DNA of 47,834 bases, from contig CAMVDX010000017.1 in assembly GCA_947166355.1 (NCBI GenBank), positions 1 to 47,834 of the forward strand, read 5' to 3'. The notes beneath the pieces are model-generated. The model was given only the letters and a program-made list of their open reading frames with translations, did no database searches and had not been told where the DNA came from. The DNA is from an uncultured Treponema sp. (GTDB lineage: Bacteria > Spirochaetota > Spirochaetia > Treponematales > Treponemataceae). Positions 1 to 7,400 of this stretch are shown in pieces. How positions within the stretch are numbered: position 1 is the stretch's first letter; every line of letters starts with the position of its first letter. The translations under genes and the position numbers were made by a program.

Positions 1-24
1 CCACAAGGCACGATGGCACTCCTT

Positions 25-42
25 AAAACTTATATAAGTTTT
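25..42. repeat. 18-bp perfect palindrome, AT-rich
   Basis: AAAACTTATATAAGTTTT is identical to its reverse complement. It could be the weak terminator stem of a gene lying left of the window or an operator. The rest of 1-110 shows no gene. Confidence 0.35.
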
Positions 43-110
43 TATATTATGCAGATTTTAAGGCTTTGTGTCAATAGTTTTTGGGCCCAAAATCACCGAG
101 TCACACGCCT

Positions 111-236
111 TCCCGCCCCATCATTGCGAGGAGCGGAGCCACCTACGTCATTGCGAGGAGCCCGCAGGGCGACGTGGCAATCTATTATGGATTGCTTCGG
201 CTTCGCCTCGTAATGACGTAAGTGGCAATCCATTAT
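111..236. repeat. REP/MITE-like palindromic repeat, copy group 1
   Basis: This contains the unit cattgcgaggagc...gcgacgtggcaatc, then tattatg, then gattgcttcg...cctcgtaatgacg. The outer arms (cgtcattgcgag and its complement) and inner arms (gcaatc/gattgc) are inverted, so the unit folds into one long hairpin. A half unit precedes it and a partial arm (gtggcaatccatta) follows. The same family recurs at 628-872, 18560-18713 and 25385-25536. Short ORFs running through it are artefacts. Confidence 0.8.
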
Positions 237-266
237 AGCTATATTCAGCTTATAAAGCTATTTCAC

Positions 267-295
267 TTGTATTTTAATCATATTTATATTATCTT
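267..295 (+). promoter_or_regulatory. Predicted promoter of the small toxin-like gene
   Basis: A -35-like TTGTAT (267-272) and a -10-like TATCTT (290-295) are separated by 17 nt. Transcription would start near 301-303, giving an 80-nt leader. That leader begins with GCACCCG and carries the pairing segments described for the antisense RNA. The hexamers are moderate matches, so the call rests partly on the fit to the whole locus. Confidence 0.5.
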
Positions 296-382
296 TATAA
301 ATGCACCCGTGACATGGGCGGATTGCCCCCAGACTTTTAAACCGGTCGAAAGATTGGAATAACTGATTTGGAGGCGAAGCTA

Positions 383-484
383 TTGAGTTTATATGAAATT
401 CTTGATCTGGCATTCCGTGCCATCAAGTTTATCTATGACATACTTAGCTCCCTCTACCGTAGACGGCAGAAGAAGAAAAAGTAA
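383..484 (+). CDS. Small amphipathic peptide, candidate type I toxin
   Basis: This is a 33-codon ORF starting at TTG, chosen because GGAGG (370-374) lies 8 nt upstream. The peptide starts MSLYEILDLAF, continues as a hydrophobic/amphipathic helix with scattered charges, and ends in a strongly basic tail (YRRRQKKKK). A short helix with a basic end and an MS-x-YE start resembles the small holin-like or Fst/TxpA-type membrane toxins of type I systems. That resemblance is by composition and layout; no homology search was done. The 3' UTR (485-585) is covered by a predicted convergent antisense RNA, and the leader can pair with both the antisense RNA and the mRNA 3' end. It could instead be a non-toxic small protein. 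Confidence 0.6.
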   Translation: MSLYEILDLAFRAIKFIYDILSSLYRRRQKKKK

Positions 485-579
485 AAAATAGCCCACCCTG
501 TCTGTGAACCTCAGGATGGGCGAATTGTCCTAATGGACATTTAACACCTGTGGGGCAAGACGCTTGTTGCGGGTGCCCT
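484..579 (-). ncRNA. Predicted antisense RNA (type I antitoxin candidate)
   Basis: A minus-strand transcript of about 95 nt is predicted from the promoter at 586-614 to a terminator formed by the stem gcccaccctg/caggatgggc (491-500 with 512-521, one mismatch), followed on the minus strand by a U-run (488-484). It overlaps the whole 3' UTR of the gene at 383-484. Its segment opposite 516-530 can also pair with the toxin leader at 314-328 with a single mismatch (one G-U). The arrangement, convergent RNAs sharing terminators with a dispersed leader repeat, matches the par (Fst) and TxpA/RatA plan. Expression is inferred. Confidence 0.6.
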
Positions 580-585
580 TTTTTT
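545..585 (+). terminator. Rho-independent terminator of the toxin-like gene
   Basis: The cacc...ggcaag-acg-cttgtt...ggtg hairpin is followed by seven T residues (579-585). Its distal arm (565-576) is also complementary to the mRNA 5' end (303-314). Confidence 0.6.
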
Positions 586-614
586 AATATATAGCATGCC
601 TGTAAAAAAATCAA
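586..614 (-). promoter_or_regulatory. Predicted promoter of the antisense RNA
   Basis: On the minus strand TTGATT (614-609) and TATATT (591-586) are separated by exactly 17 nt. This is a strong sigma-70-type match placed just outside the sense terminator, so the transcript would begin near 579. Confidence 0.65.
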
Positions 615-627
615 GCAAAATAAATAT

Positions 628-872
628 GGATTGCTTCGGCTTCGCCTCGCAATGACGGTAATTTCGTCATTGCGAGAAGCCCGCAGGGCGACGTGGCAAT
701 CCATTTCCCTCGTCATTGCGAGGAGCGGAGCGACGTGGCAATCTATTATGGATTGCTTCGCTGCGCTCGCAATGACGGTAATTTCGTCATTGCGAGGAGC
801 GGAGCGACGTGGCAATCTATTATGGATTGCTTCGCTGCGCTCGCAATGACGTAAGTGGCACTCGCAATGACG
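628..872. repeat. REP/MITE-like palindromic repeat array
   Basis: This is a head-to-tail array of the cgtcattgcgag...ctcgcaatgacg palindrome. Units at 711-777 and 785-851 are identical over 67 bp; a half unit (628-657) and a diverged unit (665-704) precede them and a remnant (852-872) follows. 873-898 is a GC-rich spacer to the next stop codon. No gene is present here; ORFs reading RNDEITVIASAAKQS and the like are translations of the repeat. Confidence 0.85.
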
Positions 873-898
873 ACGAGGGCCCGCGCAGTGCCAGACTG

Positions 899-3800
899 TT
901 ATGGTGCCCGGTAGGTGAAGTAGCCTGGATTATCTGGGCCGCCGTCTATGCGGGCGCGGGAAAGATAATTAGTATCAGAAGCGTCAAATTCTGTGCCTGC
1001 GCCGCCCTTCAAGGCAGTACAATTTTTGAAAAGGTCGGTAGCGCCGCTGACTGAAGAAGGGAAATTATAAGAAGCATAAATTACTTTAAGACTAGTACAA
1101 CCATAAAACATATCATTACAGGTAAGATTAGTAGGTGCTGAGACATTAAAATTCCAGCCACTTATATCAACTTCTTCAAGAGCAGTACAATTATTGAACA
1201 AGTAATTTACATTATTTAGACTAGGGGTATTTCCTGCAAGATTTACACTCTTAAGATTCGTACAACCGTAGAATAAATACGTTAAATTTGTCTTGCTAGA
1301 GAAATCAAGACCTCTCAAATCCGCATAAACAAGGTTTTCGCAGCCAGAAAAACTTATAGTGTTGGAATCTCTAACTATAATACCTGAATTCCTGTCTACA
1401 ATTAAGCGTATAGAAGTTGCAGTTGAATCAACAATTGCCTTAAGTATAGTACCAGATGTTGTAGAGGCTCCAATATCCGCAGCTGTAACCCTATACAGCA
1501 CAACATCAAAATCGCCGGTAGAATTTAGGATTGCAGAGACTGTATCAGCTTTATTACTGTAATATGCATCGCCTACTCTCGCGTAGTTTGTTACTCCGCT
1601 AAAGTAGCCAGGGTTAGAAGGGCCACCGTCTATTTTTGCATAAGAGCTATCCGTTCCACCTTCAGTTGCATATGTTGTGGAGATTTCTCCTGCAAGCATT
1701 GCACAGCCATTGAACATATTGACATCGTTTGTTGCACCTTCAACCTTTGTTACAAAGTCGGTATTCACAAAAATTTTGCGAAGGTTATCACAGCTTACAA
1801 ACATTAAAGCAACATTAGTGACACTTACTGTTGGTGCAAGGTCTCTTAAATCCAGAATTTCAAGATTGGAGCAATAAGCGAACATTGCTTCGAACGACCC
1901 AACATCTGGACACTCAAAGCCGGATAAATTTATGTATTTTAATGCAGTACAACTACGACACATTTCATACAAAGCTAAAAGATTACTTGTATCAAAACCA
2001 CTTAAATCAAGTTCTGTTAATGCAGAACAGTAAGAGAAGGCCCCGTTAAAATATTGCAGCGCTGCTGTATTCGGATTCTGGCTAAAAGCAATATGTTTCA
2101 ACTGTGTACAACTCTTAAACATATTTGACATCGAAGTAACACTCTGTAGGTTAAAAGTACTTAAATCAAGCTCTGTAACTTTTGAACATCCCTGGAACAT
2201 ACTACTCATTGATATAACGCTATGTGTATCAAAGCTGCTTAAATTTACAGATTCAAGCTTAGTACAGCCGTTAAACATAGAGCCCATTCCGGTTACAGCC
2301 GAAGTATTAAAGCCACGAAGGTCTGCAGATTTTAGCTTTGTACAGCCATCAAACATGTTTGCCAGAGAGCCGCTAAAGGTGATGGTTACCCCGCTTGCAA
2401 CAGAAAGATTTACGGTGGATGCTCCGCAATTATTTTTGATTGCATATATAATCGTACCAGAGGTAGAATAGTTTCCTATATTTGCCTGAGTTGCAAGAGA
2501 GCCAAGCACAATGTTCAGCTCGCCGCTTGAGTTTTCAATTGCGGTTAGGGCGGCAGTGAGGGTTGTGCAATATTTATTTCCAACTTTTGCAATGTACGGA
2601 AGTTCTGTGAAGTAACCTGGTGCGGAAGGACCACCGTCTATGCGGGCGTAACTAGCTTCAGAACTAGAATCAGAATATAAGTGTTCTGTTCCAGCACCAC
2701 CTTCAATATAAGCATATTGAAACATATTGGATGTGTTTGTAGCTGGGAAAACAAAGGCATCTGAAGCATAGACTGTCGAAGGATTTGAATTATGACTTCC
2801 CAAATTATTAAACATATACTTCATGTTAGTAACAGAAACTGTATTAAAACTAACCAAATTAAGAACTCCAAGACTATGTGTGTTCTCGAACATATCTTCC
2901 ATATTAGTTACGCTAGAAGTGTCAAAGTTTGATAAATCTAAAGAAGCCAAAGTTCCACAATTAGCAAACATATCGCTCATGTTAGTAACAGACGAAGTAT
3001 TCCAGCTGCTTACATCTACAGAAGCAAGATTAAAACAGTAGTTGAACATAAATTCCATATCTGTAACCGCAGAGGTGTCTAGTCCACATAAATCTGCTGC
3101 AACAAGTGCATTACAAAATCCAAAGAATTCGTTACCAGTTGTCAGTGCTATACCTGCCGTTTCTGGAATATTAAGAGTTATATTGGCAGTAGCATCGAGG
3201 CTTCCCTCATTTTCATTTTTCTGGCGTATTGCATTCAAGATTGTGCCGGTTGTGCCGGAAGGGCCAAGGTCGGCAGCGGTAACTTCTCCTGTGAGCGTTA
3301 TGGTGTAAGTGCCGTCTTTAGCATTAATTGCTGCTATGGTTTCTGCTTTTGTATACTGCTTTACTCCGTCTACTGTTGCATAGAGAGGCAGCCACTTTGC
3401 CTTGAGGGTTATTGCTCCGTGGTCACCAGGATGGAAGCCTTCTACCTGAGTTGTTGGGTCATCAAGGTCTGTATACCAGCCTTCGAATCTGTAATCTCCG
3501 TCGGTGCGGGTAGGAGCCACAAGTTCAAAATCAGATTCAACATTATAGCTTGCAGGGTTAGAAGCGCTGTTTGTTCCGCCGTTGAGTTCATAGGTAATTG
3601 TGTAGTTAACTGGAGTCCACAGAGCCGTAAGCTCTACGTCTCCAGCCGGCATTGCAAAGCTATAAGTTCCAGTGCTTGTATAGGTTGTTGCGCCACGCTT
3701 CCAGCCGGCAAAATCATAATAGTCGCGGTTGGCGACAAAGTCTACAGTTACAGTAGAATTGTATTCTTTCTCTACAGCTGACGGAACTACAATTGATGAA

Positions 3801-6800
3801 TCCGTAGCTCCCGGCAGGTAGGTTACGGTGTATGAGTTTATTGTCCACTGGGCAGTAAAGGTTACATCTGAATTCGGCATAGTAAGAGCAGCCTGTCCGC
3901 CACCTTCTGTCCAGGTTGTAGAACCGCGATTCCAGCCTGCAAAGGTGTAGCCTGTTCGAGTTCCGATTCCTTCAAAAGTTGGACTTACGCTTGCGCCATA
4001 ACGAACAGATTGGTCCGCAGGAACTGTAATTGCCGTACCGCCGCTAACACCGCTTTCATAACTTACAGTATGTATATTTCTGTTGTAATAAACTGCGCCT
4101 TCGGCAAGGCCATTGCCGGTTACAAGGATTGGCGTTATAGGAGTTTGTACAGTAAAGCCTGTATAGTTCTTTGCCGTAGGTGTCTTATATGAATCTGTAG
4201 TACCGTCACTCTTAGTCTCATAATCTGCGGTAACTTCTGTATACAAATCATTATTTGTATTCTGCTGATAATGTCTTACCTTGTACTGAGTATCTGTTCT
4301 TGCGGTCCAATGTGCAGTAAGCGTAATGTTTTGGGCCGGCATAGTAAATGAACTTGTGCCGCTGTAAGTTACACCATCATAGCGCCAGCCGTTAAAGGTG
4401 TAGCCCGCACGGGTTGCCGTCCTCTCGGCAGGAGTTACAATTGAAGCATAGTCATGAGTTGAACTTGAAGGAAGTGAAATACTTGAATCAGTTGATCCTG
4501 CAGCATAGGTTATGCTGTAAGAGTTTACAGTCCACTGTGCAGTAAGCGTTACATCAGAAGTGTCCATTGTAAAGCTTGTAGTTCCGCCTACTGCGTTCGA
4601 GAATATTGTTGTACCGTCGCTCCAGCCCGCAAAGGTGTAACCCGTGCGGGTAACTGATGTAGTAAGGTCTACGTCTACATTTGCTCCGTAGCGGATATTT
4701 GACAGGCTTGCCGGAACACTTATTATTTCACCGGAAGCTCCGCCTCCTGCATAGGTTACCGAATGAACGTCCCGGTCGTAGTATATGTTGATTACAGTGC
4801 TTCCGTCAGGTTCTATGTTAGCCTGACTGAACGTCTGGGCAGTAAAGCCTGCGTAAGAGTTTGCAACTGCATTTGTAAGGTCATTTGTAGTTCCGTAACG
4901 AGTCTGATGAGGAGTAACTTCATCGTAACCGCTTCCGCTTACCTGCTGCTTATGATGGATTACCGTATAGGCAGTTCCGCTCGCCGGAGTCCACTCTGCC
5001 GTAAAGGTTACGTCAGAATCATCCATCATAAAGCTTGAGATTGAGCCGCCCGGTGTATACACGCTTGCGCCGTTGTTCCAGCCCGTAAAATTAAAGCCGG
5101 TTCGGCTTGCCATATAATTTATAGTTACCGGTGCGCCATAGCGGTACTGAGTACTGTCAGTCGGGAGCGTGATAGAAGCGTCTGATGCATCTGCTGCTGC
5201 TTTTGCATAAGTTACCGTATGCAGGTTTCTGTTGTAATAAACGTTTACGACGGTACTGCCGTCTGCGGCAATATTCTGCTGTGAAATTGTCTGCGCAGTA
5301 AAGCCAGTGTAAGAGTTTGCAGCAGCAGAGGTCTGTGTATCTGTTGTTCCTGTAAGGCTCTGAACGTCGGCCGTAACCTCGTCATATCCGTCATCATCAA
5401 CATGCTGCTTCCAGTGCTTTACGGTATACGAAGTTCCTGCACTTCCACTCCATTTTGCGTAATAGGTCTTGTTACCGCTGGAACCGGCCGGAACCGCAGG
5501 CAATGCACTTCCTGAGAAGGTACTGCTTTCAAACCAGCCTGCAAAGTCGTAGCCTGTACGGGTCGCAGAAGCAAGCGCAAGCGGAAGTACTCCCGAATGG
5601 TAGCCTGAGATATTTGCAGCATTATTTGTTCCGCCGTTCAGGTTATAGGTAATTGTATAGATTTCTGACTGAGGTGCACTCCAAAGGTAGCCGTCTGCCG
5701 CAGCTGAATCGATTTTTGCATAGGTCTTGTCTGCGGCAGCTGAGGTGTACGTAAAGCCTCTTTCTCCGCGGAGCTTTGTACAGCCGTAGAACATGTTTGC
5801 AGAATCTGTCACATTTTCTGTTGTAAAGGATGGTGAAACATAAATGATTTCAAGTCCTGAGTTCCCATAAAACATCTGCGACATGTTTGTAACTTCCGAG
5901 CTCTCAAACGCAGACAGATCCAGTATCTTCAGTGCAAAGCCGCAGTCCTTAAAGGCCTCACTTGAGTCGGGTCTGAACTTGAGTTTTTTAAAGCCATCAG
6001 TATAGCCGGCCGCATAATATTTTACACAGCTCTCACTGCTGTCCCACCATACGGGAACATTTTCATCTGCCGTATCAAGGTACTGAATATTTGCCGTTCC
6101 TGCAGCAGGAGCTGACGTGCTGGCGACAATCCGTGAGGCACTGGTCCAGGTTTTGAACACATCATTAATTTCCGGTCCTTCCTTGAGCTCTATTGTAAAC
6201 GCCGCATAAAGCGAAATGTTACCCGTAGTTCCGTCCGGAATTTCGGTTACCGGTGTTCCAGTAAAAGGTCCCGTAGTGCTGTCTGGCGGTGTTGTGTACC
6301 AGCCTTCAAAGATAAAGCCATTCTTCTCAAGCAGTGGAAGTTCAATTGCTCCTGTATGAAGGGAATACTTTTCCTGAAGGTTTACAGGGTGACCTTCTGA
6401 ATCTACGGCAGTTCCGCCGTCTCGGTTATAGGTAATCGTGTATACGCTGTTCAGGTCTATTGTCTTGTCTGAGCTTTTACTTATAAAGCCACGCTTTATG
6501 TTTATGATTTCGCTGTAGCTGTTTAAAAGGATTGTGTGCCCGGCGTCTCCATAAAAATTCAGTACTATCTGATAAAAGCCCGGCATCATTACACCGGCCG
6601 TACCCGCCGGCCTCTGGTAGCGCACATATCTGTGTCCGCCGGCGGCAGCTTCCTGAATCTCGAGAGTTCCAGAATCCTCGGTAACTATTCCCGAACTGTT
6701 ATAAAGCGTATAGGTTACAGCCTGCGCGCTCATAAGACTGTCGTAAAAGTTCAGTCTGAAGTCTACTCCGCCGCCAGTTTCCGACGTAGAAAGCGGAAAG

Positions 6801-7306
6801 TCTACAGATTGTACCTGCCCTACCGTTATGTCCGCATACCTTGTGCAGGTAAAAAGAAAGTCACCGTTCTGCGCTCTAAGCTCCAGGGTCCACATACCGT
6901 ACTCGAGGGAAATGGCTGCTGCCTCAAGCGCTGAAACATTAGCCCAGCTGCCGAGAGCAGTCGTAGTCGATGTCCCATTCTTTATTCCTGTAAGCGTAAT
7001 ATTACTGAAGTTTGAAATATCGATATCCGGCAGAATTGTGCGGCTGCCGTTTGTTTCGTCTGTCTGCTGTAAAGCTGCGCTATTCTGCTTTACCTTGATT
7101 TTTATAAAGCCCTTGTCTTTATATTCCGACCCTTGAGGGATTTCTATAGCCGGCTCTTCATTCTCGCTTTCCTGAGTCTGTTCCTGAGGTTCTTCTATCT
7201 TATCAAAAACTGTATCACATGAAAATGTTGTAAAAATTATGAGAGAAAGCAACGCCGCAAAAATAATGTGAGAAAGAAGATTTTTTAACAATTTCGTTTT
7301 TTTCAT
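899..7306 (-). CDS. Giant surface lipoprotein with InlB B-repeats and BspA-like leucine-rich repeats
   Basis: A 2135-aa protein with a lipoprotein signal peptide ending FTTFSC (acylated Cys30). An InlB/Listeria-Bacteroides B-repeat (TYNRDGG...FEGWYTTP) near residues 290-370 is followed by a BspA/DUF285 block near 430-530 (TNMSQMFYGN). About eight B-repeats (FAGW/FTGWN, SDVTFTAEW/TAQW) then fill roughly 555-1370. Three further DUF285 blocks occupy 1400 to the end, with repeated SVTNMSxMFxxC units, each closed by AxIDGGPSxPGYF. Such proteins are exported adhesins or host- and particle-binding surface proteins in treponemes and Bacteroidetes. It is the last gene of the minus-strand block, and its stop lies about 27 bp from a repeat array. 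The function is inferred from repeats only; the reading frame is intact throughout. Confidence 0.85.
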   Translation of the reverse strand: MKKTKLLKNLLSHIIFAALLSLIIFTTFSCDTVFDKIEEPQEQTQESENEEPAIEIPQGSEYKDKGFIKIKVKQNSAALQQTDETNGSRTILPDIDISNFSNITLTGIKNGTSTTTALGSWANVSALEAAAISLEYGMWTLELRAQNGDFLFTCTRYADITVGQVQSVDFPLSTSETGGGVDFRLNFYDSLMSAQAVTYTLYNSSGIVTEDSGTLEIQEAAAGGHRYVRYQRPAGTAGVMMPGFYQIVLNFYGDAGHTILLNSYSEIINIKRGFISKSSDKTIDLNSVYTITYNRDGGTAVDSEGHPVNLQEKYSLHTGAIELPLLEKNGFIFEGWYTTPPDSTTGPFTGTPVTEIPDGTTGNISLYAAFTIELKEGPEINDVFKTWTSASRIVASTSAPAAGTANIQYLDTADENVPVWWDSSESCVKYYAAGYTDGFKKLKFRPDSSEAFKDCGFALKILDLSAFESSEVTNMSQMFYGNSGLEIIYVSPSFTTENVTDSANMFYGCTKLRGERGFTYTSAAADKTYAKIDSAAADGYLWSAPQSEIYTITYNLNGGTNNAANISGYHSGVLPLALASATRTGYDFAGWFESSTFSGSALPAVPAGSSGNKTYYAKWSGSAGTSYTVKHWKQHVDDDGYDEVTADVQSLTGTTDTQTSAAANSYTGFTAQTISQQNIAADGSTVVNVYYNRNLHTVTYAKAAADASDASITLPTDSTQYRYGAPVTINYMASRTGFNFTGWNNGASVYTPGGSISSFMMDDSDVTFTAEWTPASGTAYTVIHHKQQVSGSGYDEVTPHQTRYGTTNDLTNAVANSYAGFTAQTFSQANIEPDGSTVINIYYDRDVHSVTYAGGGASGEIISVPASLSNIRYGANVDVDLTTSVTRTGYTFAGWSDGTTIFSNAVGGTTSFTMDTSDVTLTAQWTVNSYSITYAAGSTDSSISLPSSSTHDYASIVTPAERTATRAGYTFNGWRYDGVTYSGTSSFTMPAQNITLTAHWTARTDTQYKVRHYQQNTNNDLYTEVTADYETKSDGTTDSYKTPTAKNYTGFTVQTPITPILVTGNGLAEGAVYYNRNIHTVSYESGVSGGTAITVPADQSVRYGASVSPTFEGIGTRTGYTFAGWNRGSTTWTEGGGQAALTMPNSDVTFTAQWTINSYTVTYLPGATDSSIVVPSAVEKEYNSTVTVDFVANRDYYDFAGWKRGATTYTSTGTYSFAMPAGDVELTALWTPVNYTITYELNGGTNSASNPASYNVESDFELVAPTRTDGDYRFEGWYTDLDDPTTQVEGFHPGDHGAITLKAKWLPLYATVDGVKQYTKAETIAAINAKDGTYTITLTGEVTAADLGPSGTTGTILNAIRQKNENEGSLDATANITLNIPETAGIALTTGNEFFGFCNALVAADLCGLDTSAVTDMEFMFNYCFNLASVDVSSWNTSSVTNMSDMFANCGTLASLDLSNFDTSSVTNMEDMFENTHSLGVLNLVSFNTVSVTNMKYMFNNLGSHNSNPSTVYASDAFVFPATNTSNMFQYAYIEGGAGTEHLYSDSSSEASYARIDGGPSAPGYFTELPYIAKVGNKYCTTLTAALTAIENSSGELNIVLGSLATQANIGNYSTSGTIIYAIKNNCGASTVNLSVASGVTITFSGSLANMFDGCTKLKSADLRGFNTSAVTGMGSMFNGCTKLESVNLSSFDTHSVISMSSMFQGCSKVTELDLSTFNLQSVTSMSNMFKSCTQLKHIAFSQNPNTAALQYFNGAFSYCSALTELDLSGFDTSNLLALYEMCRSCTALKYINLSGFECPDVGSFEAMFAYCSNLEILDLRDLAPTVSVTNVALMFVSCDNLRKIFVNTDFVTKVEGATNDVNMFNGCAMLAGEISTTYATEGGTDSSYAKIDGGPSNPGYFSGVTNYARVGDAYYSNKADTVSAILNSTGDFDVVLYRVTAADIGASTTSGTILKAIVDSTATSIRLIVDRNSGIIVRDSNTISFSGCENLVYADLRGLDFSSKTNLTYLFYGCTNLKSVNLAGNTPSLNNVNYLFNNCTALEEVDISGWNFNVSAPTNLTCNDMFYGCTSLKVIYASYNFPSSVSGATDLFKNCTALKGGAGTEFDASDTNYLSRARIDGGPDNPGYFTYRAP

Positions 7307-7322
7307 AACTCTCCATTTATAG

Positions 7323-7394
7323 ATTATCGGATCAAGCCCGATAATGACAAGCTATTGTTAAGCCCGATAATAAGTAATTACCAGGCCCGATAAT
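7323..7394. repeat. Three direct copies of GCCCGATAAT with an inverted partner
   Basis: GCCCGATAAT occurs at 7336-7345, 7362-7371 and 7385-7394 in the 94-bp gap between two lipoprotein genes. An inverted ATTATCGG at 7323-7330 pairs with the first copy (8-bp stem, 7-nt loop). It may be a regulator site or a small repeat family. Confidence 0.6.
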
Positions 7395-7400
7395 GACACA

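Noticed and set aside
13..213. 66-aa plus-strand ORF at the left edge
   Set aside because: Its second half is repeat-derived (SLRGARRATWQSIMDCF) and its start has no supporting site.
111..872. CRISPR array
   Set aside because: Repeats are palindromic units with no regular unique spacers and no cas genes nearby.
444..1054. Overlapping ORFs of 72-123 aa in both strands over the repeat array
   Set aside because: They are translations of the palindromic repeat (RNDE, IASAAKQSIIDCHVA patterns) with no Shine-Dalgarno; the minus-strand one also runs through the predicted antisense RNA.
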